Source: Methanoregula sp.
GTDB taxonomy: Archaea > Halobacteriota > Methanomicrobia > Methanomicrobiales > Methanospirillaceae
Reading direction: 5' to 3'
Assembly (NCBI GenBank): GCA_041645435.1
Contig: JBAZQB010000006.1
Coordinates: 1-64,000, forward strand
Length of the DNA stretch: 64,000 nucleotides
This document shows positions 34,232 to 43,814 of the stretch, in pieces (positions within the stretch are counted from its first letter, which is position 1; the number at the start of each line of letters is the position of its first letter). Position numbers and translations under genes: made by a program. The notes below the pieces were generated by a model that was not told the DNA's origin, did not search any database, and saw nothing but the letters and a program-made list of their open reading frames with translations.

Positions 34232-35203
34232 ATGTCCAATCTCACCGTCGCAATCCTCGCCCCTCCCGATTATGCCAAAGATCTGGGAAAGAAGGGCACC
34301 GTAAGCGATATCACCTTTTATAACCTGAAGAAAGGTGATGCTACTGTCACCTTTATCGAACCGACGCGGTACCCTGAGAAGCTATCCTCATTGTTTTACA
34401 CCGTATCCGTTTCTGAAAGGGTGGTTCTTGTCGTTGATGAGATCAACGCCACCTTTGGTGAATGTGTACTGATGCTCCAGTGTGCCGGCAAGTCCAGCGG
34501 ATATCTCATCTTAAAAAATTATATCACCCCGGATCAGATCGCCCCGCTCATCAAAGGTACGGTCCTTGAACACTACGAGGTAATTGAGGAAGATATCGTC
34601 GGGCTTCGCGAGAGGATGCTTGAGATATCCGTAAAACAATCCGCCCACCACAAAACGCACGACGCGGCAGGAAAAGGATCTGTACCGGTGGACTCCCATT
34701 TCAATGTAAAAGGAGTCGGCGTAGTTGTGCTTGGCTTTGTGGCCCAGGGAATTATAAAAAAGCACGACACGTTAAAAGTCCTCCCCACGGAAAAAACCAC
34801 CCAGATCCGCTCCATCCAGAAACACGATGATGACTCCGATCATGCGATAACCGGTGAACGGGTTGGACTCGCCCTGAAAAATATCGAATCCGAAGATCTT
34901 GACCGGGGTTTTGTCCTGACCAACGATCCCGCAATAAAATACGCCACCACCATTTCCGGAAAAGCCCAGCTTGTGAAGTACTGGCCAGCCCCCCTCAAGG
35001 AAGGCATGGTGCTGTATGCCGGCCACTGGATGCAGTTCCTTCCCACCCGGCTGGAAAAAATAACCGTAGAAGGGGACTGGAGAATGCCGACCATTACCTT
35101 AACCCTGGAAAAAGCGCTGGTGTATCCTCCCGGTGCACGGGTGGTGCTGCATTACCTCGAAGGGGGCAAACTCCGCGTGGTTGGTTCGCTCACCCTCCCA
35201 TAA
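34232..35203 (+). CDS. SelB-like protein without working GTPase motifs (aSelBL)
   Basis: The 323-residue product keeps the layout of a translational GTPase: a degenerate G domain (1-140), then beta-barrel domains (about 165-323) with VDSHFNVKGVGVVVLGFVAQG and KKHDTLKVLP, which match EF-Tu domain 2 as in SelB. The P-loop is gone: GKKGTVSDITFY replaces the GHVDHGKT-type loop, and no NKxD is visible. This matches the described archaeal SelB-like family (aSelBL), whose role is unknown. No selenocysteine genes are in the window. A T-rich terminator follows. Confidence 0.85.
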   Translation: MSNLTVAILAPPDYAKDLGKKGTVSDITFYNLKKGDATVTFIEPTRYPEKLSSLFYTVSVSERVVLVVDEINATFGECVLMLQCAGKSSGYLILKNYITPDQIAPLIKGTVLEHYEVIEEDIVGLRERMLEISVKQSAHHKTHDAAGKGSVPVDSHFNVKGVGVVVLGFVAQGIIKKHDTLKVLPTEKTTQIRSIQKHDDDSDHAITGERVGLALKNIESEDLDRGFVLTNDPAIKYATTISGKAQLVKYWPAPLKEGMVLYAGHWMQFLPTRLEKITVEGDWRMPTITLTLEKALVYPPGARVVLHYLEGGKLRVVGSLTLP

Positions 35204-35216
35204 TATCTGTCACTTC

Positions 35217-35247
35217 TTCCCCCCCCAATTTTTTGCTTTTTTTCTTT
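35217..35247 (+). terminator. T-rich terminator after the aSelBL gene
   Basis: CCCCCCC is followed by AATTTTTTGCTTTTTTTC, two T tracts of six and seven, about 15-40 bases past the stop. This fits archaeal oligo-T termination. Confidence 0.5.
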
Positions 35248-35300
35248 CACCCTCCCCATGATCTTATCTTCAGGAACGATCATCACTATTCTGAGTAACA

Positions 35301-35870
35301 ATGTTTGAGAGTCTTATTGGATGGATTATCCCCGGAATTATCGTCCTTGTGATCCTTGGACTTATCCTATGGGCAATCGGCATTTACAACCGGTTCGTCA
35401 CGCTGAAGAATTCATCTGAGGCGACCCTGGGCCAGATCCGGGTTGCCATGAAGAAGCGACTGGACATGATCGAGCAACTCCTCGGTTCCGTGAAGAGCTA
35501 CGCCAAGTTTGAAAAAGAAACCTTTGAACGGGTCACTGCCATGCGGGCGAGTGTTGCCACTGCCAATCCCGGTGACTTAAACAAGGTCGAAGCGGAATCC
35601 CGATCTATCTTCGGGCGACTTCTCGCGGTAGCGGAAAATTATCCCGATTTAAAAACTTCCGGCACTGTCATGAGTATGATGGATTCGGTGAAAGGGCTGG
35701 AAGACGAGATCGGTCGTCAGCGGTATACATTTAATAACATCTCGCAGGAATTCAACACGATGATGGACACGATACCTTCCAACATCATTGGAAAATTCAT
35801 GGGGCTCATAAAACTCGAGTACCTGCAATTCGAAGAGGCGATCGCGACCCCCCCGAAGATAGAATTCTGA
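35301..35870 (+). CDS. LemA family protein
   Basis: The 189-residue product has one N-terminal transmembrane helix (about 8-30), then helical sequence with IYNRFVTLKNSSEATLGQIRVAMKKRLDMI near 28, the LemA signature, and YNNISQEFNTM-type sequence near 148. LemA proteins are membrane-anchored helical proteins of unclear function, often paired with DUF2207 or TPM proteins as here. The DUF2207 gene follows after 13 bases, so the two are co-transcribed. Confidence 0.93.
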   Translation: MFESLIGWIIPGIIVLVILGLILWAIGIYNRFVTLKNSSEATLGQIRVAMKKRLDMIEQLLGSVKSYAKFEKETFERVTAMRASVATANPGDLNKVEAESRSIFGRLLAVAENYPDLKTSGTVMSMMDSVKGLEDEIGRQRYTFNNISQEFNTMMDTIPSNIIGKFMGLIKLEYLQFEEAIATPPKIEF

Positions 35871-35883
35871 TGAGGCAATTGTC

Positions 35884-37710
35884 GTGAGTGAAAAAGGTCA
35901 GCTGGCTGCGCTTGTTATCGGGGGACTTATCCTCGGGATAACAGGTCTGCTCATCGTTACCTTGATACCTCCCCTTTTCGAAGGGGATCTCGCGGTTGAT
36001 TCGTATGAAGCGACCCTTTCAGAAGACGGGATCCTGCAGGAACACTATACCTACGATGTCTCATCACCGGGGGAGTACCGTATGCTCTATCGCACATGGG
36101 AAGCCCCTCTTGTTTTTGAAAGCAGTCCTAAGGAACCTTCAGTTAGTTTTGTCTCAATGAACCCGCCCGGTTTTACGACAGGGTATGCAAAGAATGACAA
36201 GGGTGCCGTCAAGCTTACCGGTGGTGTCGGAGCCAACGAATCGAAGTCACTCATAGAAATCCTTGCACAAACCAACGAAGTGGGAATATTCAATCCCGTT
36301 TACTTTTCTGCCGGGAAACAATCGGTTGATTACACCTATACCCTCCACCCCCCCGTTGAATACGATGCGGCTGCGACCCATCTCAACCTGAAACTCGCGG
36401 GTGAAACCCACATCCCGTACCGGTCGGTCAGGATCACCGTGCCTGCAAATAACATCGAACAGGTGTATGCGTACCCCCCCTCTCTTACAACGCAAAAGGC
36501 CGGAACCCGTTACATTATCACGGGGAATGCTGAGGCCAATGAGATCATTGCGGTTGAGATGGTGGGAAATGCACAGGGTTTTTCCCAGATCAAAGGTTTC
36601 CGAACCGAAGTTAAGGATATTCGGGGCCAGGCCTCCTCTGCGAGCTTCTGGTATAACGCTCCCTATACCCTGTCGATTCTGCTGAGCATGATTGCGAAGG
36701 TGGCTGTTATTCTGGTGCCGCTTCTCTTCATCGTAATCTACAACCGGTATGGCAGGGAGAAGGAGTTCACGGTTCCCGCGTACCTGAGTACCCTCCCGTC
36801 AACGGCGCTGAAACCCTGGCAGGTGAACCTGCTCTTTAAAGGCGATGCTCTCGATTTCGATGACGATGGGTATTACGCCACGCTGCTCGATCTCCACCGG
36901 AGAAAGATCATCTCCATAACCGAGAAGGGCGAAGGCAAAGGTATCGAGATACGGGTGCTCTCAACAGCAACCACCGATTCCTATGAGCTGCGGGTGCTCG
37001 GGTTTATCGGGCTCGTATCGGAGAACGGTGTGCTGGACACCGATTCGATTGCAGCGCTCGCGACACGTGCCAAAACGGTCAGCAGTGCAGAAGAGAAAGC
37101 CTTGCAGTACCAGCGATCGCTTACTGATGTCACCAGCAGGGTAGACACCTCGCTCGCTAACCAGTACATTGTGGATGGAAGGGAACATATCGTACCCTTT
37201 GGATTTGTCGCCATGGTCCTGTTTGCAGTCACGCTCATCCTTGCCATGGTTATGCCCATGCAGTCGTATATCCTGTTCCCCGCTGTTGTGCTGTGGATTA
37301 TTGTGGTTGTCCAGACAGCGATTGCATTTGCTGCACCGTCAACGTTATTCGGGCACTGGAAGGACGACCGGTATAAAGAGAAGCTTGAGTGGGATGCATT
37401 CACCCACTTCCTCTCGGACATGGCCATGATCCAGAAGTATGCACCCGCAGATCTCTCCATGTGGGGCGAATGGCTGGTATACGGTACAGCGCTCGGGGTT
37501 GGTGATAAGGTAGAGCGTGCCATGAAGACGCTGAAGATCAGCATCCCCGAAACCGGGGTCCCGGTAGGGGTTATGGGTATGAACGCGGCGTTTATTCCCC
37601 TCATGCATTTCAGTCCCCCGAGTCACGGTGGTTCCGGTGGGGGCGGCTTTGGCGGAGGAGGGTTTGGCGGTGGCGGGGGTTTTGGTGGCGGTGGAGCCGG
37701 AGGTCGGTAA
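35884..37710 (+). CDS. DUF2207 membrane protein with glycine-rich tail
   Basis: The 608-residue product starts at a GTG. It has an N-terminal transmembrane helix, an extracytoplasmic beta-rich domain (30-245), a helix at about 260-285, a cytoplasmic part with ALKPWQVNLLFKG near 310, two helices at about 440-485, and a Gly-rich tail (HGGSGGGGFGGGGFGG and onward, from about 582). This matches DUF2207 (YciQ-like) proteins, which also end in Gly/Phe repeats. Function is unknown; the pairing with LemA is widely seen and suggests a shared envelope role. Confidence 0.9.
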   Translation: MSEKGQLAALVIGGLILGITGLLIVTLIPPLFEGDLAVDSYEATLSEDGILQEHYTYDVSSPGEYRMLYRTWEAPLVFESSPKEPSVSFVSMNPPGFTTGYAKNDKGAVKLTGGVGANESKSLIEILAQTNEVGIFNPVYFSAGKQSVDYTYTLHPPVEYDAAATHLNLKLAGETHIPYRSVRITVPANNIEQVYAYPPSLTTQKAGTRYIITGNAEANEIIAVEMVGNAQGFSQIKGFRTEVKDIRGQASSASFWYNAPYTLSILLSMIAKVAVILVPLLFIVIYNRYGREKEFTVPAYLSTLPSTALKPWQVNLLFKGDALDFDDDGYYATLLDLHRRKIISITEKGEGKGIEIRVLSTATTDSYELRVLGFIGLVSENGVLDTDSIAALATRAKTVSSAEEKALQYQRSLTDVTSRVDTSLANQYIVDGREHIVPFGFVAMVLFAVTLILAMVMPMQSYILFPAVVLWIIVVVQTAIAFAAPSTLFGHWKDDRYKEKLEWDAFTHFLSDMAMIQKYAPADLSMWGEWLVYGTALGVGDKVERAMKTLKISIPETGVPVGVMGMNAAFIPLMHFSPPSHGGSGGGGFGGGGFGGGGGFGGGGAGGR

Positions 37711-37831
37711 CTTTAACCTTTTATTGATAAACAGGTCACCCTTTATTAAACTCCAAACTCCGCCAATGGACAGTCATGTAAGATATAAACCCGCAGAAAC
37801 CATATGAATACCAAAAAAGGAATCTGATCAT

Positions 37832-38419
37832 ATGCAATATACGGAAGGTCAGCTCGGCAGGGTCTTCGTCGTGAGGATCGATGATGGCGAAGATATGCTC
37901 GTCTCGCTGCGTCAGTTCATTCTCGACAAAAGCATTCAGTCCGGCTCGATCACCTTCCTTGGTGCCCTGATGAACGGGAGAATGGTGACTGGTCCGGAAG
38001 AGCCGGTCATACCCCCCGTTCCGCACTTTGTGATGTTTGAAGGCGGCTGGGAAGTATTTGGGATCGGCACAATCTACCCGGGCGAAGGTGGCCCGCATAT
38101 CCACTACCACGCTTCGGTAGGCCGTTCAGGGCACGCACTCACCGGTTGTCTCAGGGAACAAGCCACAACCTACCTGATCATTGAAGCAGTCATCATGGAG
38201 TTCACCGGTCTTAAAGCCCGCCGGGAATTTGATCAGAAGACCCAACTCCACCTTCCCGTCCTCGGCGATAAGGGGGATGCCGTAAAACTCACGGATTTTG
38301 AAAAACCCGCCGGAAAAAAAGAGGAAGTGCATCCCGTAGATAAAAAGGAAGAGAAGGATGATCTTCCGGGCGGGCTTGCAGATATTATCCGGGACCTGAC
38401 CCGGCGCCCGCCACCATGA
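37832..38419 (+). CDS. PPC (DUF296) domain protein
   Basis: In this 195-residue product, residues 1-140 form a PPC domain: GRVFVVRIDDGEDML near 9, ITFLGALMNGRM near 40 and the metal-binding motif GEGGPHIHYHASVG near 85-98. Plant members are AT-hook DNA-binding proteins; stand-alone prokaryotic copies form trimers of unknown role. The C-terminal 45 residues are lysine/glutamate-rich and probably disordered (KKEEVHPVDKKEEKDD). It precedes the ygiQ gene by 49 bases. Confidence 0.88.
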   Translation: MQYTEGQLGRVFVVRIDDGEDMLVSLRQFILDKSIQSGSITFLGALMNGRMVTGPEEPVIPPVPHFVMFEGGWEVFGIGTIYPGEGGPHIHYHASVGRSGHALTGCLREQATTYLIIEAVIMEFTGLKARREFDQKTQLHLPVLGDKGDAVKLTDFEKPAGKKEEVHPVDKKEEKDDLPGGLADIIRDLTRRPPP

Positions 38420-38468
38420 CTGAAATAATATCTCTTAATATGAACACCCCCCATCCCCCGTTTTCGTC

Positions 38469-40307
38469 ATGACCCGCCAACCCCCTTTTCTTCCCATGTC
38501 CGTCAAAGAAGCGGAAAAGCTCGGCATCCGCCAGTTTGATATTATCCTTATTACGGGTGATGCTTATGTGGACCACCCTTCGTTCGGGACAGCCCTGCTT
38601 GGCAGGGTCCTCTGGGATGCCGGGTATTCGGTGGGGATTATTGCCCAGCCCGACTGGAAGACCGACGGCGATTTTACTGTGCTGGGAAAACCCCGGCTGT
38701 TTTTTGGGATCTCGTCCGGCAATGTCGATTCCATGGTGAATAACTTCACCCCCAACCTGAAAAGGCGGAGTGATGATGTCTATTCTCCCGGCGGAATTCC
38801 CCGGCGCCCTGACCGTGCCACGATAGTCTACACCAACAAGGTGCATGGGCTTTTCCCGGACACCCCTATCGTAATCGGGGGTATCGAGGCAAGCCTGAGG
38901 AGGTTTGCCCACTATGATTACTGGCAGGATCGCGTGCGCCAGGCACTCCTTGCTGACGCCCCGGCCGATCTCCTTGTCTTTGGTATGGGCGAGCGCCAGG
39001 TTACTGAGATTGCCCGGCGGCTTGCTGCCGGTGAACCTTTAGCATCCCTCCGGGATGTGCGGGGAACCGCGTACGCCATGGAGGTTGCAGAATGGCGCAG
39101 CAGACGTCCTGAGGGTGTTGTCGAACTGCCCGGGTTTACGGAAGTTTCCCAGGATAAAACTGCTTACGCCCGTGCGTTTGCCCTGCATTATTACGAGCAG
39201 GATCCGGTGCGGGGAAAACCCGTTGCCCAGCCGCATCCAAAGACGGTCGTCATCCAGAATCCCCCGGCACTCCCGCTTACAACTGAAGAGCTCGACACTA
39301 TCTACGAACTCCCGTTCAGCCGGAGGTCACATCCGTCATACAAACAACCCGTGCCCGCTCTGGAACCCGTGCAGTTCTCGGTAACCAGCCACCGGGGGTG
39401 TTTCGGAGAATGCTCGTTCTGTGCCCTCACTCATCACCAGGGCAGGATCATCCAGAGCCGGAGTACTGTTTCTATCATCAGTGAAGTGACCCGGATGACG
39501 AAGATGCCGGAGTTCAAGGGCATTGTGCAGGATGTAGGCGGCCCTACGGCGAACATGTACAGCCTCTCATGCGAGCAGTGGGAAACCTATGGAGCCTGCC
39601 GGAACAAGCACTGCACCCCCACCTGCAAATCCTTAAAGACGAGTCACAGGAACCAGTGCGAGCTTCTAAGGTCTCTCCGGGAAATCCCGGGAGTGAAAAG
39701 GATCTTCATCGGCTCGGGTATCCGGTATGATCTTGCTCTAGCCGACGATGCAGATTATCTCCGCACGATCTGCGATCATCACGTCTCCGGGCATCTCAAG
39801 GTTGCACCGGAACACATAACAAAAAAGGTGACCGGGATCATGAACAAACCGGATCGTGCAGTCTTTGACCGGTTCCGTGAACAGTTCGAGACGCTCCAGA
39901 AAGGAAAAAAGAGCCGGCAGTATCTCCTTCCCTACTTCATGTCAGGACATCCCGGCTGCACAATGGCAGACATGATCGAGCTCGCGCTCTACATCCGCGA
40001 TAACCGGCTCTACACGGAACAGGTGCAGGACTTTACCCCCACGCCAATGAGTGTCTCCACCTGCATGTATTATACGGGGCTTAACCCGTTCACGCTGGAA
40101 CCGGTGCATGTGCCCAAAGGCCAGGAGAAGAAGATCCAGCGGGCACTGATGCAGTACCGCGATCCCCGCAACAAGGGATTCGTGATCGAAGGGCTCAGGG
40201 CTGCTGGCAGAACCGATCTTATCGGCACCGGAAGCGATTCTTTAGTTACTGCAGAAGATCGGGGAAATCGTCAATTCATGACAAAATATCCCGGAACGAA
40301 AAAATAA
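38469..40307 (+). CDS. YgiQ-family radical SAM protein
   Basis: The 612-residue product is YgiQ-type: N-terminal domain with DIILITGDAYVDHPSFGTALLGR near 24 and GGIEASLRRFAHYDYW near 137, then a radical SAM core with HRGCFGECSFCALTHHQGR near 313, the C-x3-C-x2-C ligands of the [4Fe-4S] cluster. The C-terminus has FTPTPMSVSTCMYYTG near 525. The family is widespread in anaerobes but the substrate is not known. The unusual C-x6-C-x3-C stretch near residues 370-382 (CEQWETYGACRNKHC) could bind a second metal site. Confidence 0.93.
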   Translation: MTRQPPFLPMSVKEAEKLGIRQFDIILITGDAYVDHPSFGTALLGRVLWDAGYSVGIIAQPDWKTDGDFTVLGKPRLFFGISSGNVDSMVNNFTPNLKRRSDDVYSPGGIPRRPDRATIVYTNKVHGLFPDTPIVIGGIEASLRRFAHYDYWQDRVRQALLADAPADLLVFGMGERQVTEIARRLAAGEPLASLRDVRGTAYAMEVAEWRSRRPEGVVELPGFTEVSQDKTAYARAFALHYYEQDPVRGKPVAQPHPKTVVIQNPPALPLTTEELDTIYELPFSRRSHPSYKQPVPALEPVQFSVTSHRGCFGECSFCALTHHQGRIIQSRSTVSIISEVTRMTKMPEFKGIVQDVGGPTANMYSLSCEQWETYGACRNKHCTPTCKSLKTSHRNQCELLRSLREIPGVKRIFIGSGIRYDLALADDADYLRTICDHHVSGHLKVAPEHITKKVTGIMNKPDRAVFDRFREQFETLQKGKKSRQYLLPYFMSGHPGCTMADMIELALYIRDNRLYTEQVQDFTPTPMSVSTCMYYTGLNPFTLEPVHVPKGQEKKIQRALMQYRDPRNKGFVIEGLRAAGRTDLIGTGSDSLVTAEDRGNRQFMTKYPGTKK

Positions 40308-40516
40308 CCCGGATTCAGCGTCTTTTTTCTGACAGCAAAACCCGCTCTTACGTATAGCATTATACGGTTTATACTAAAAAATACGGTTTTTATGGTTTTT
40401 TCCTGACCGTTTGGGAAAGAATGATACGGTTGGGAAAAACATCCCGAAGGATTTCAGAGTCTCATCAGAACAATAGGGGATAGTTGGATAAAAGTCTGAC
40501 GAATTATGCAATCCTT

Positions 40517-41866
40517 TCAATCCCGGCCGTAATCGTCCTCAAACCGGACGATGTCATCCTCTTCAAGGTACTCCCCCAGTTGCACCTCGATAACCTCAAG
40601 CGGGATTACACCGGGATTTCTCAGCCGGTGTTTCATCCCGCTGCGGACAAAGGTACTCTCCCCTTTCCGGAGCAGCCGTGTCTCCCCATCGAGCTCGACT
40701 TCTGCCGTACCACTCACCACCACCCAGTGCTCGCTCCGGTGATGGTGAAGCTGGAGTGAGAGTTTCTGACCCGGTCTCACCGTCACTCGCTTGATCTTAT
40801 AGATCCCGGACTCTTCGAGCACGGTATAGGATCCCCAGGGTCGATGCACCTGCCGGTGGAACCGGGTTATCGGATCGTCTGCCTTGTTATACAGGCTGAC
40901 AAGTTTTTTCACCTGCTCGGTGTGCCGGTTATCGCAGATGAGGAGTGCATCCGTAGTATCTACCACGACCAGATCGTGCACGCCGATGAGTCCGACATGC
41001 TTTCCTGAAGCGTATACGTAGTTGTTTTTTGCTGAGAGATACTCTGCCTTCCCCACGTTGCCCTGCGCATCATGGTGCCCGACATCGTACAGTGCCTTAA
41101 ATGTCCCGAGATCGCTCCATGGAGTGTCAAGCGGGACCACCGCTACGTGCTGTGAATGCTCGAGCAGTCCGTAATCGATCGAGATGGACTCAAGGTTTGC
41201 ATAATCGGGAATTGTACCGGGAGAGAATGCAGCGGAGATATCCGGGCAGTGCTGTTTCAGCTCTTCAAAAAAACAGCCGGTGGACAGGAGGAATATTCCG
41301 CTGTTCCAGAGATATCCGCTCTTCACATATTCTTCTGCGGTTTTTTCATCGGGTTTTTCCCTGAACGCATCAGCAACATTACCAACCGACAGGGGTTTAC
41401 CCGGTTTGATGTACCCATACCCGGTGTGGGGTGATGTGGGTCTGACACCGAATGTCACGAGATACTGGCTGGCAAGCGGTTCTGCTGCCCGGATCGGGTC
41501 GAGGGCTGCATCGTCCAGCAGGTGATCGCTGGGGAAGACAACCGCTGATGCCAATGGATCGTCTGCCCGCACTCGTTGCATTGCCCATGCAATGGCGGGC
41601 AGGGTATTTTTCCCCGTGGGTTCTGCGAGGAGATGATCTTCCGGCAGGGAATAGCCCAGTTCTTCGAACTGGTTCTGTACCAGATAATGGTAGATCTCAT
41701 TTGTAACAACGTAAATTCCATCAAATCCCGAAAGCAGGGCTGCCCGCTTACAGGTCTTCTGGAAGAGTGAATGACCATCCAGCTGGATAAACTGCTTGGG
41801 ATAATACTCCCGGGAAAGCGGCCAGAGTCGTGTCCCGACACCCCCGGCAAGAATGATGGATTTCAT
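40517..41866 (-). CDS. manC: Mannose-1-phosphate guanylyltransferase / mannose-6-phosphate isomerase
   Basis: The 449-residue product has the nucleotidyltransferase start ILAGGVGTRLWPLSREYYPKQF, FPSDHLL near 113 and a C-terminal cupin (from about 335) with RPWGSYTVLEES, QLHHHRSEHWVVVSGTA and HRLRNPG. This is the bifunctional type II enzyme making GDP-mannose from mannose 6-phosphate or mannose 1-phosphate. GDP-mannose would feed the DPM synthase-like enzyme at 27.7 kb. It reads in the same direction as asnB. Confidence 0.95.
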   Translation of the reverse strand: MKSIILAGGVGTRLWPLSREYYPKQFIQLDGHSLFQKTCKRAALLSGFDGIYVVTNEIYHYLVQNQFEELGYSLPEDHLLAEPTGKNTLPAIAWAMQRVRADDPLASAVVFPSDHLLDDAALDPIRAAEPLASQYLVTFGVRPTSPHTGYGYIKPGKPLSVGNVADAFREKPDEKTAEEYVKSGYLWNSGIFLLSTGCFFEELKQHCPDISAAFSPGTIPDYANLESISIDYGLLEHSQHVAVVPLDTPWSDLGTFKALYDVGHHDAQGNVGKAEYLSAKNNYVYASGKHVGLIGVHDLVVVDTTDALLICDNRHTEQVKKLVSLYNKADDPITRFHRQVHRPWGSYTVLEESGIYKIKRVTVRPGQKLSLQLHHHRSEHWVVVSGTAEVELDGETRLLRKGESTFVRSGMKHRLRNPGVIPLEVIEVQLGEYLEEDDIVRFEDDYGRD

Positions 41867-41978
41867 GGGTCACCGTGATCCCGGAAGGTGGTGGTAATTA
41901 AACCCACCGGCGGGATTGTATCACATAGATCTGTCCAGAGACACCATTTATAGGATTCGATCCCGTCGGGCCTGCATA

Positions 41979-43814
41979 TCAGGAACCGGAGGATGTGATG
42001 ACCGGCATATCAAAAAATTTCCTGAGCCAGAGTTCAGTACAGATAATCCTCCAGATCTCCGGCGAATAGGTGGATTTACCCTCAAGAAACGAAAGATAGT
42101 TCCGGACAACCGCATCCGCATCCCAGTACGGGCGTGCATGGAATTCCCCGGAGCTGAGCAATTCGAGCGCGAATGGGCGAAGTGCCTCTTTCATCCAGAC
42201 TTCTTCCGGCGTGACAAAACCCATCTTGTCCATACGGCACCGGATTGACTCAGGGACGATTCCCCGGATGGCATTCCGGAGAGCGATCTTTGTGATCCCG
42301 TTCCGGATTTTCTGGTCGAGCGGGAGTGATGCCACATACTCCACGAATCGCACATCGAGATAGGGAACCCTCGACTCGATCGAGAACGCCATGGCGTTCC
42401 GGTCCTCGTAATGGAGGAGAGCCGGCAGGTTGGTGCGGGTCAGCTCGCGGAGCAGCACCTCATCAAGCCTGACCCCATACCGATATACAGGTGGTGGTGT
42501 GCACTTCAGGAGCCCCCGGCGACCTTTGCGAACCAACAGTTGCTTTATTGCCAAACCAAAAAAGCCATGATGGTGCTTCAGGCTTCCGATGATCTCCCGG
42601 AATCCGGTCAATACATGGAACGAGCGGAGGAGTCCCCCGATATAACTGCCCTGGTACGCAAGGTATCCTGCCATCAGCTCATCCGCCCCCTGCCCGTCGA
42701 GAACGACCTTGACCTGCTCACGGGCAAGCCGCATCACGCAGTACTGGGCATAGATCGAGAGCGAACCGAACGGTTCGTCCTGCATATAGACCAGCCGGTC
42801 GATATCATCCCAGAGCTTCTCGGGAGAGGGTTCCGTACGATAGGCATCCACCCCGGTTGCCACAACAATCTCGTCGATATGCCGGCTCTCGTCAAATCTT
42901 TTGTCGGAGAAGACCACGGAGAACGTCTTCTGCCGGGCCCCGACACCTGCCGGCGCCTCTTTTCGGATAATCCCGTTGATGATCGCGGTAAGTGCGGACG
43001 AATCAATGCCCCCGGACAGGCAGGTGCCGACCGCGACATCGCTCCTGAGGTGGATGCTGGTTGCATCGTGCAGCAGGATACGGAGTTTCGATGCCACTTC
43101 CGCGTCAGGCACGTTGTCATGTATCTTCGCGTTGACCTTCACATCCCAGTACCGGAACGGCGGTTGGGCCCCGTCCTTTGATACCACCATCGCGTGGGCG
43201 GGCTTCAGCTGGAAGATCCCGTCAAACATCGTCCGTTCGGAGTGATCGAGTACCCCCCATGCAAGATACGTACCCAGCGTAGCATCGTCGGGTTTCGTGC
43301 CGATTGCCGGGTGAGCGAGCAGCGCCTTGATCTCTGACGCGAACAGGAACGAATCCCCGGTCTTTGCGTAATAGAACGGTTTGATCCCGAAGCGATCCCG
43401 GGCACAGAACAGCTCCTGTCGCCGTTCATCCCAGAGTGCAAAGGCCCACATGCCGTTGAACCGGTTGAGGCACTCGTGCCCCCATTCCTCGTAGGCATGG
43501 AGAATCACCTCCGTATCGGATTTTGAATGGAAGCGGTGGCCTTTTCCGATCAGCTCCTCGCGGAGCTCGACAAAATTGTAGATCTCACCGTTGAAGACAA
43601 TCCAAAGGGTGCCATTCTCACTGGTCATCGGCTGGAGCCCCTCGTTCGAGAGATCAATGATCGCGAGCCTGCGGTGGGCAAGCGCTACCGGACCACTGAT
43701 ATGGAGTCCCTTACCGTCTGGTCCCCGGTGGGCGAGCCGTTCGGACATGACTGAAAGGAGCTTTGTGTCCGGCTCTTTCCCGTCAAGACAGTACTGCCCA
43801 GCGATACCGCACAT
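41979..43814 (-). CDS. asnB: Asparagine synthase (glutamine-hydrolysing)
   Basis: The 611-residue product starts MCGIAGQYCLDG, so the N-terminal Cys2 is the glutaminase nucleophile after Met removal. The ORF upstream of this ATG (to 43928) is not used. The glutaminase domain (1-210) has RGPDGKGL and NGEIYNF; the synthetase domain has the PP-loop LSGGIDSSALTAI near 248 and DGQGADELMAGY near 368. The enzyme makes Asn from Asp and Gln; similar proteins also amidate sugars in surface polymer clusters. Its neighbour manC makes the second role possible. Confidence 0.93.
   Translation of the reverse strand: MCGIAGQYCLDGKEPDTKLLSVMSERLAHRGPDGKGLHISGPVALAHRRLAIIDLSNEGLQPMTSENGTLWIVFNGEIYNFVELREELIGKGHRFHSKSDTEVILHAYEEWGHECLNRFNGMWAFALWDERRQELFCARDRFGIKPFYYAKTGDSFLFASEIKALLAHPAIGTKPDDATLGTYLAWGVLDHSERTMFDGIFQLKPAHAMVVSKDGAQPPFRYWDVKVNAKIHDNVPDAEVASKLRILLHDATSIHLRSDVAVGTCLSGGIDSSALTAIINGIIRKEAPAGVGARQKTFSVVFSDKRFDESRHIDEIVVATGVDAYRTEPSPEKLWDDIDRLVYMQDEPFGSLSIYAQYCVMRLAREQVKVVLDGQGADELMAGYLAYQGSYIGGLLRSFHVLTGFREIIGSLKHHHGFFGLAIKQLLVRKGRRGLLKCTPPPVYRYGVRLDEVLLRELTRTNLPALLHYEDRNAMAFSIESRVPYLDVRFVEYVASLPLDQKIRNGITKIALRNAIRGIVPESIRCRMDKMGFVTPEEVWMKEALRPFALELLSSGEFHARPYWDADAVVRNYLSFLEGKSTYSPEIWRIICTELWLRKFFDMPVITSSGS

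Noticed and set aside
41948..41990. Possible tRNA T-arm (GGATTCGATCCCG)
   Set aside because: No acceptor, anticodon or D arm can be built around it.
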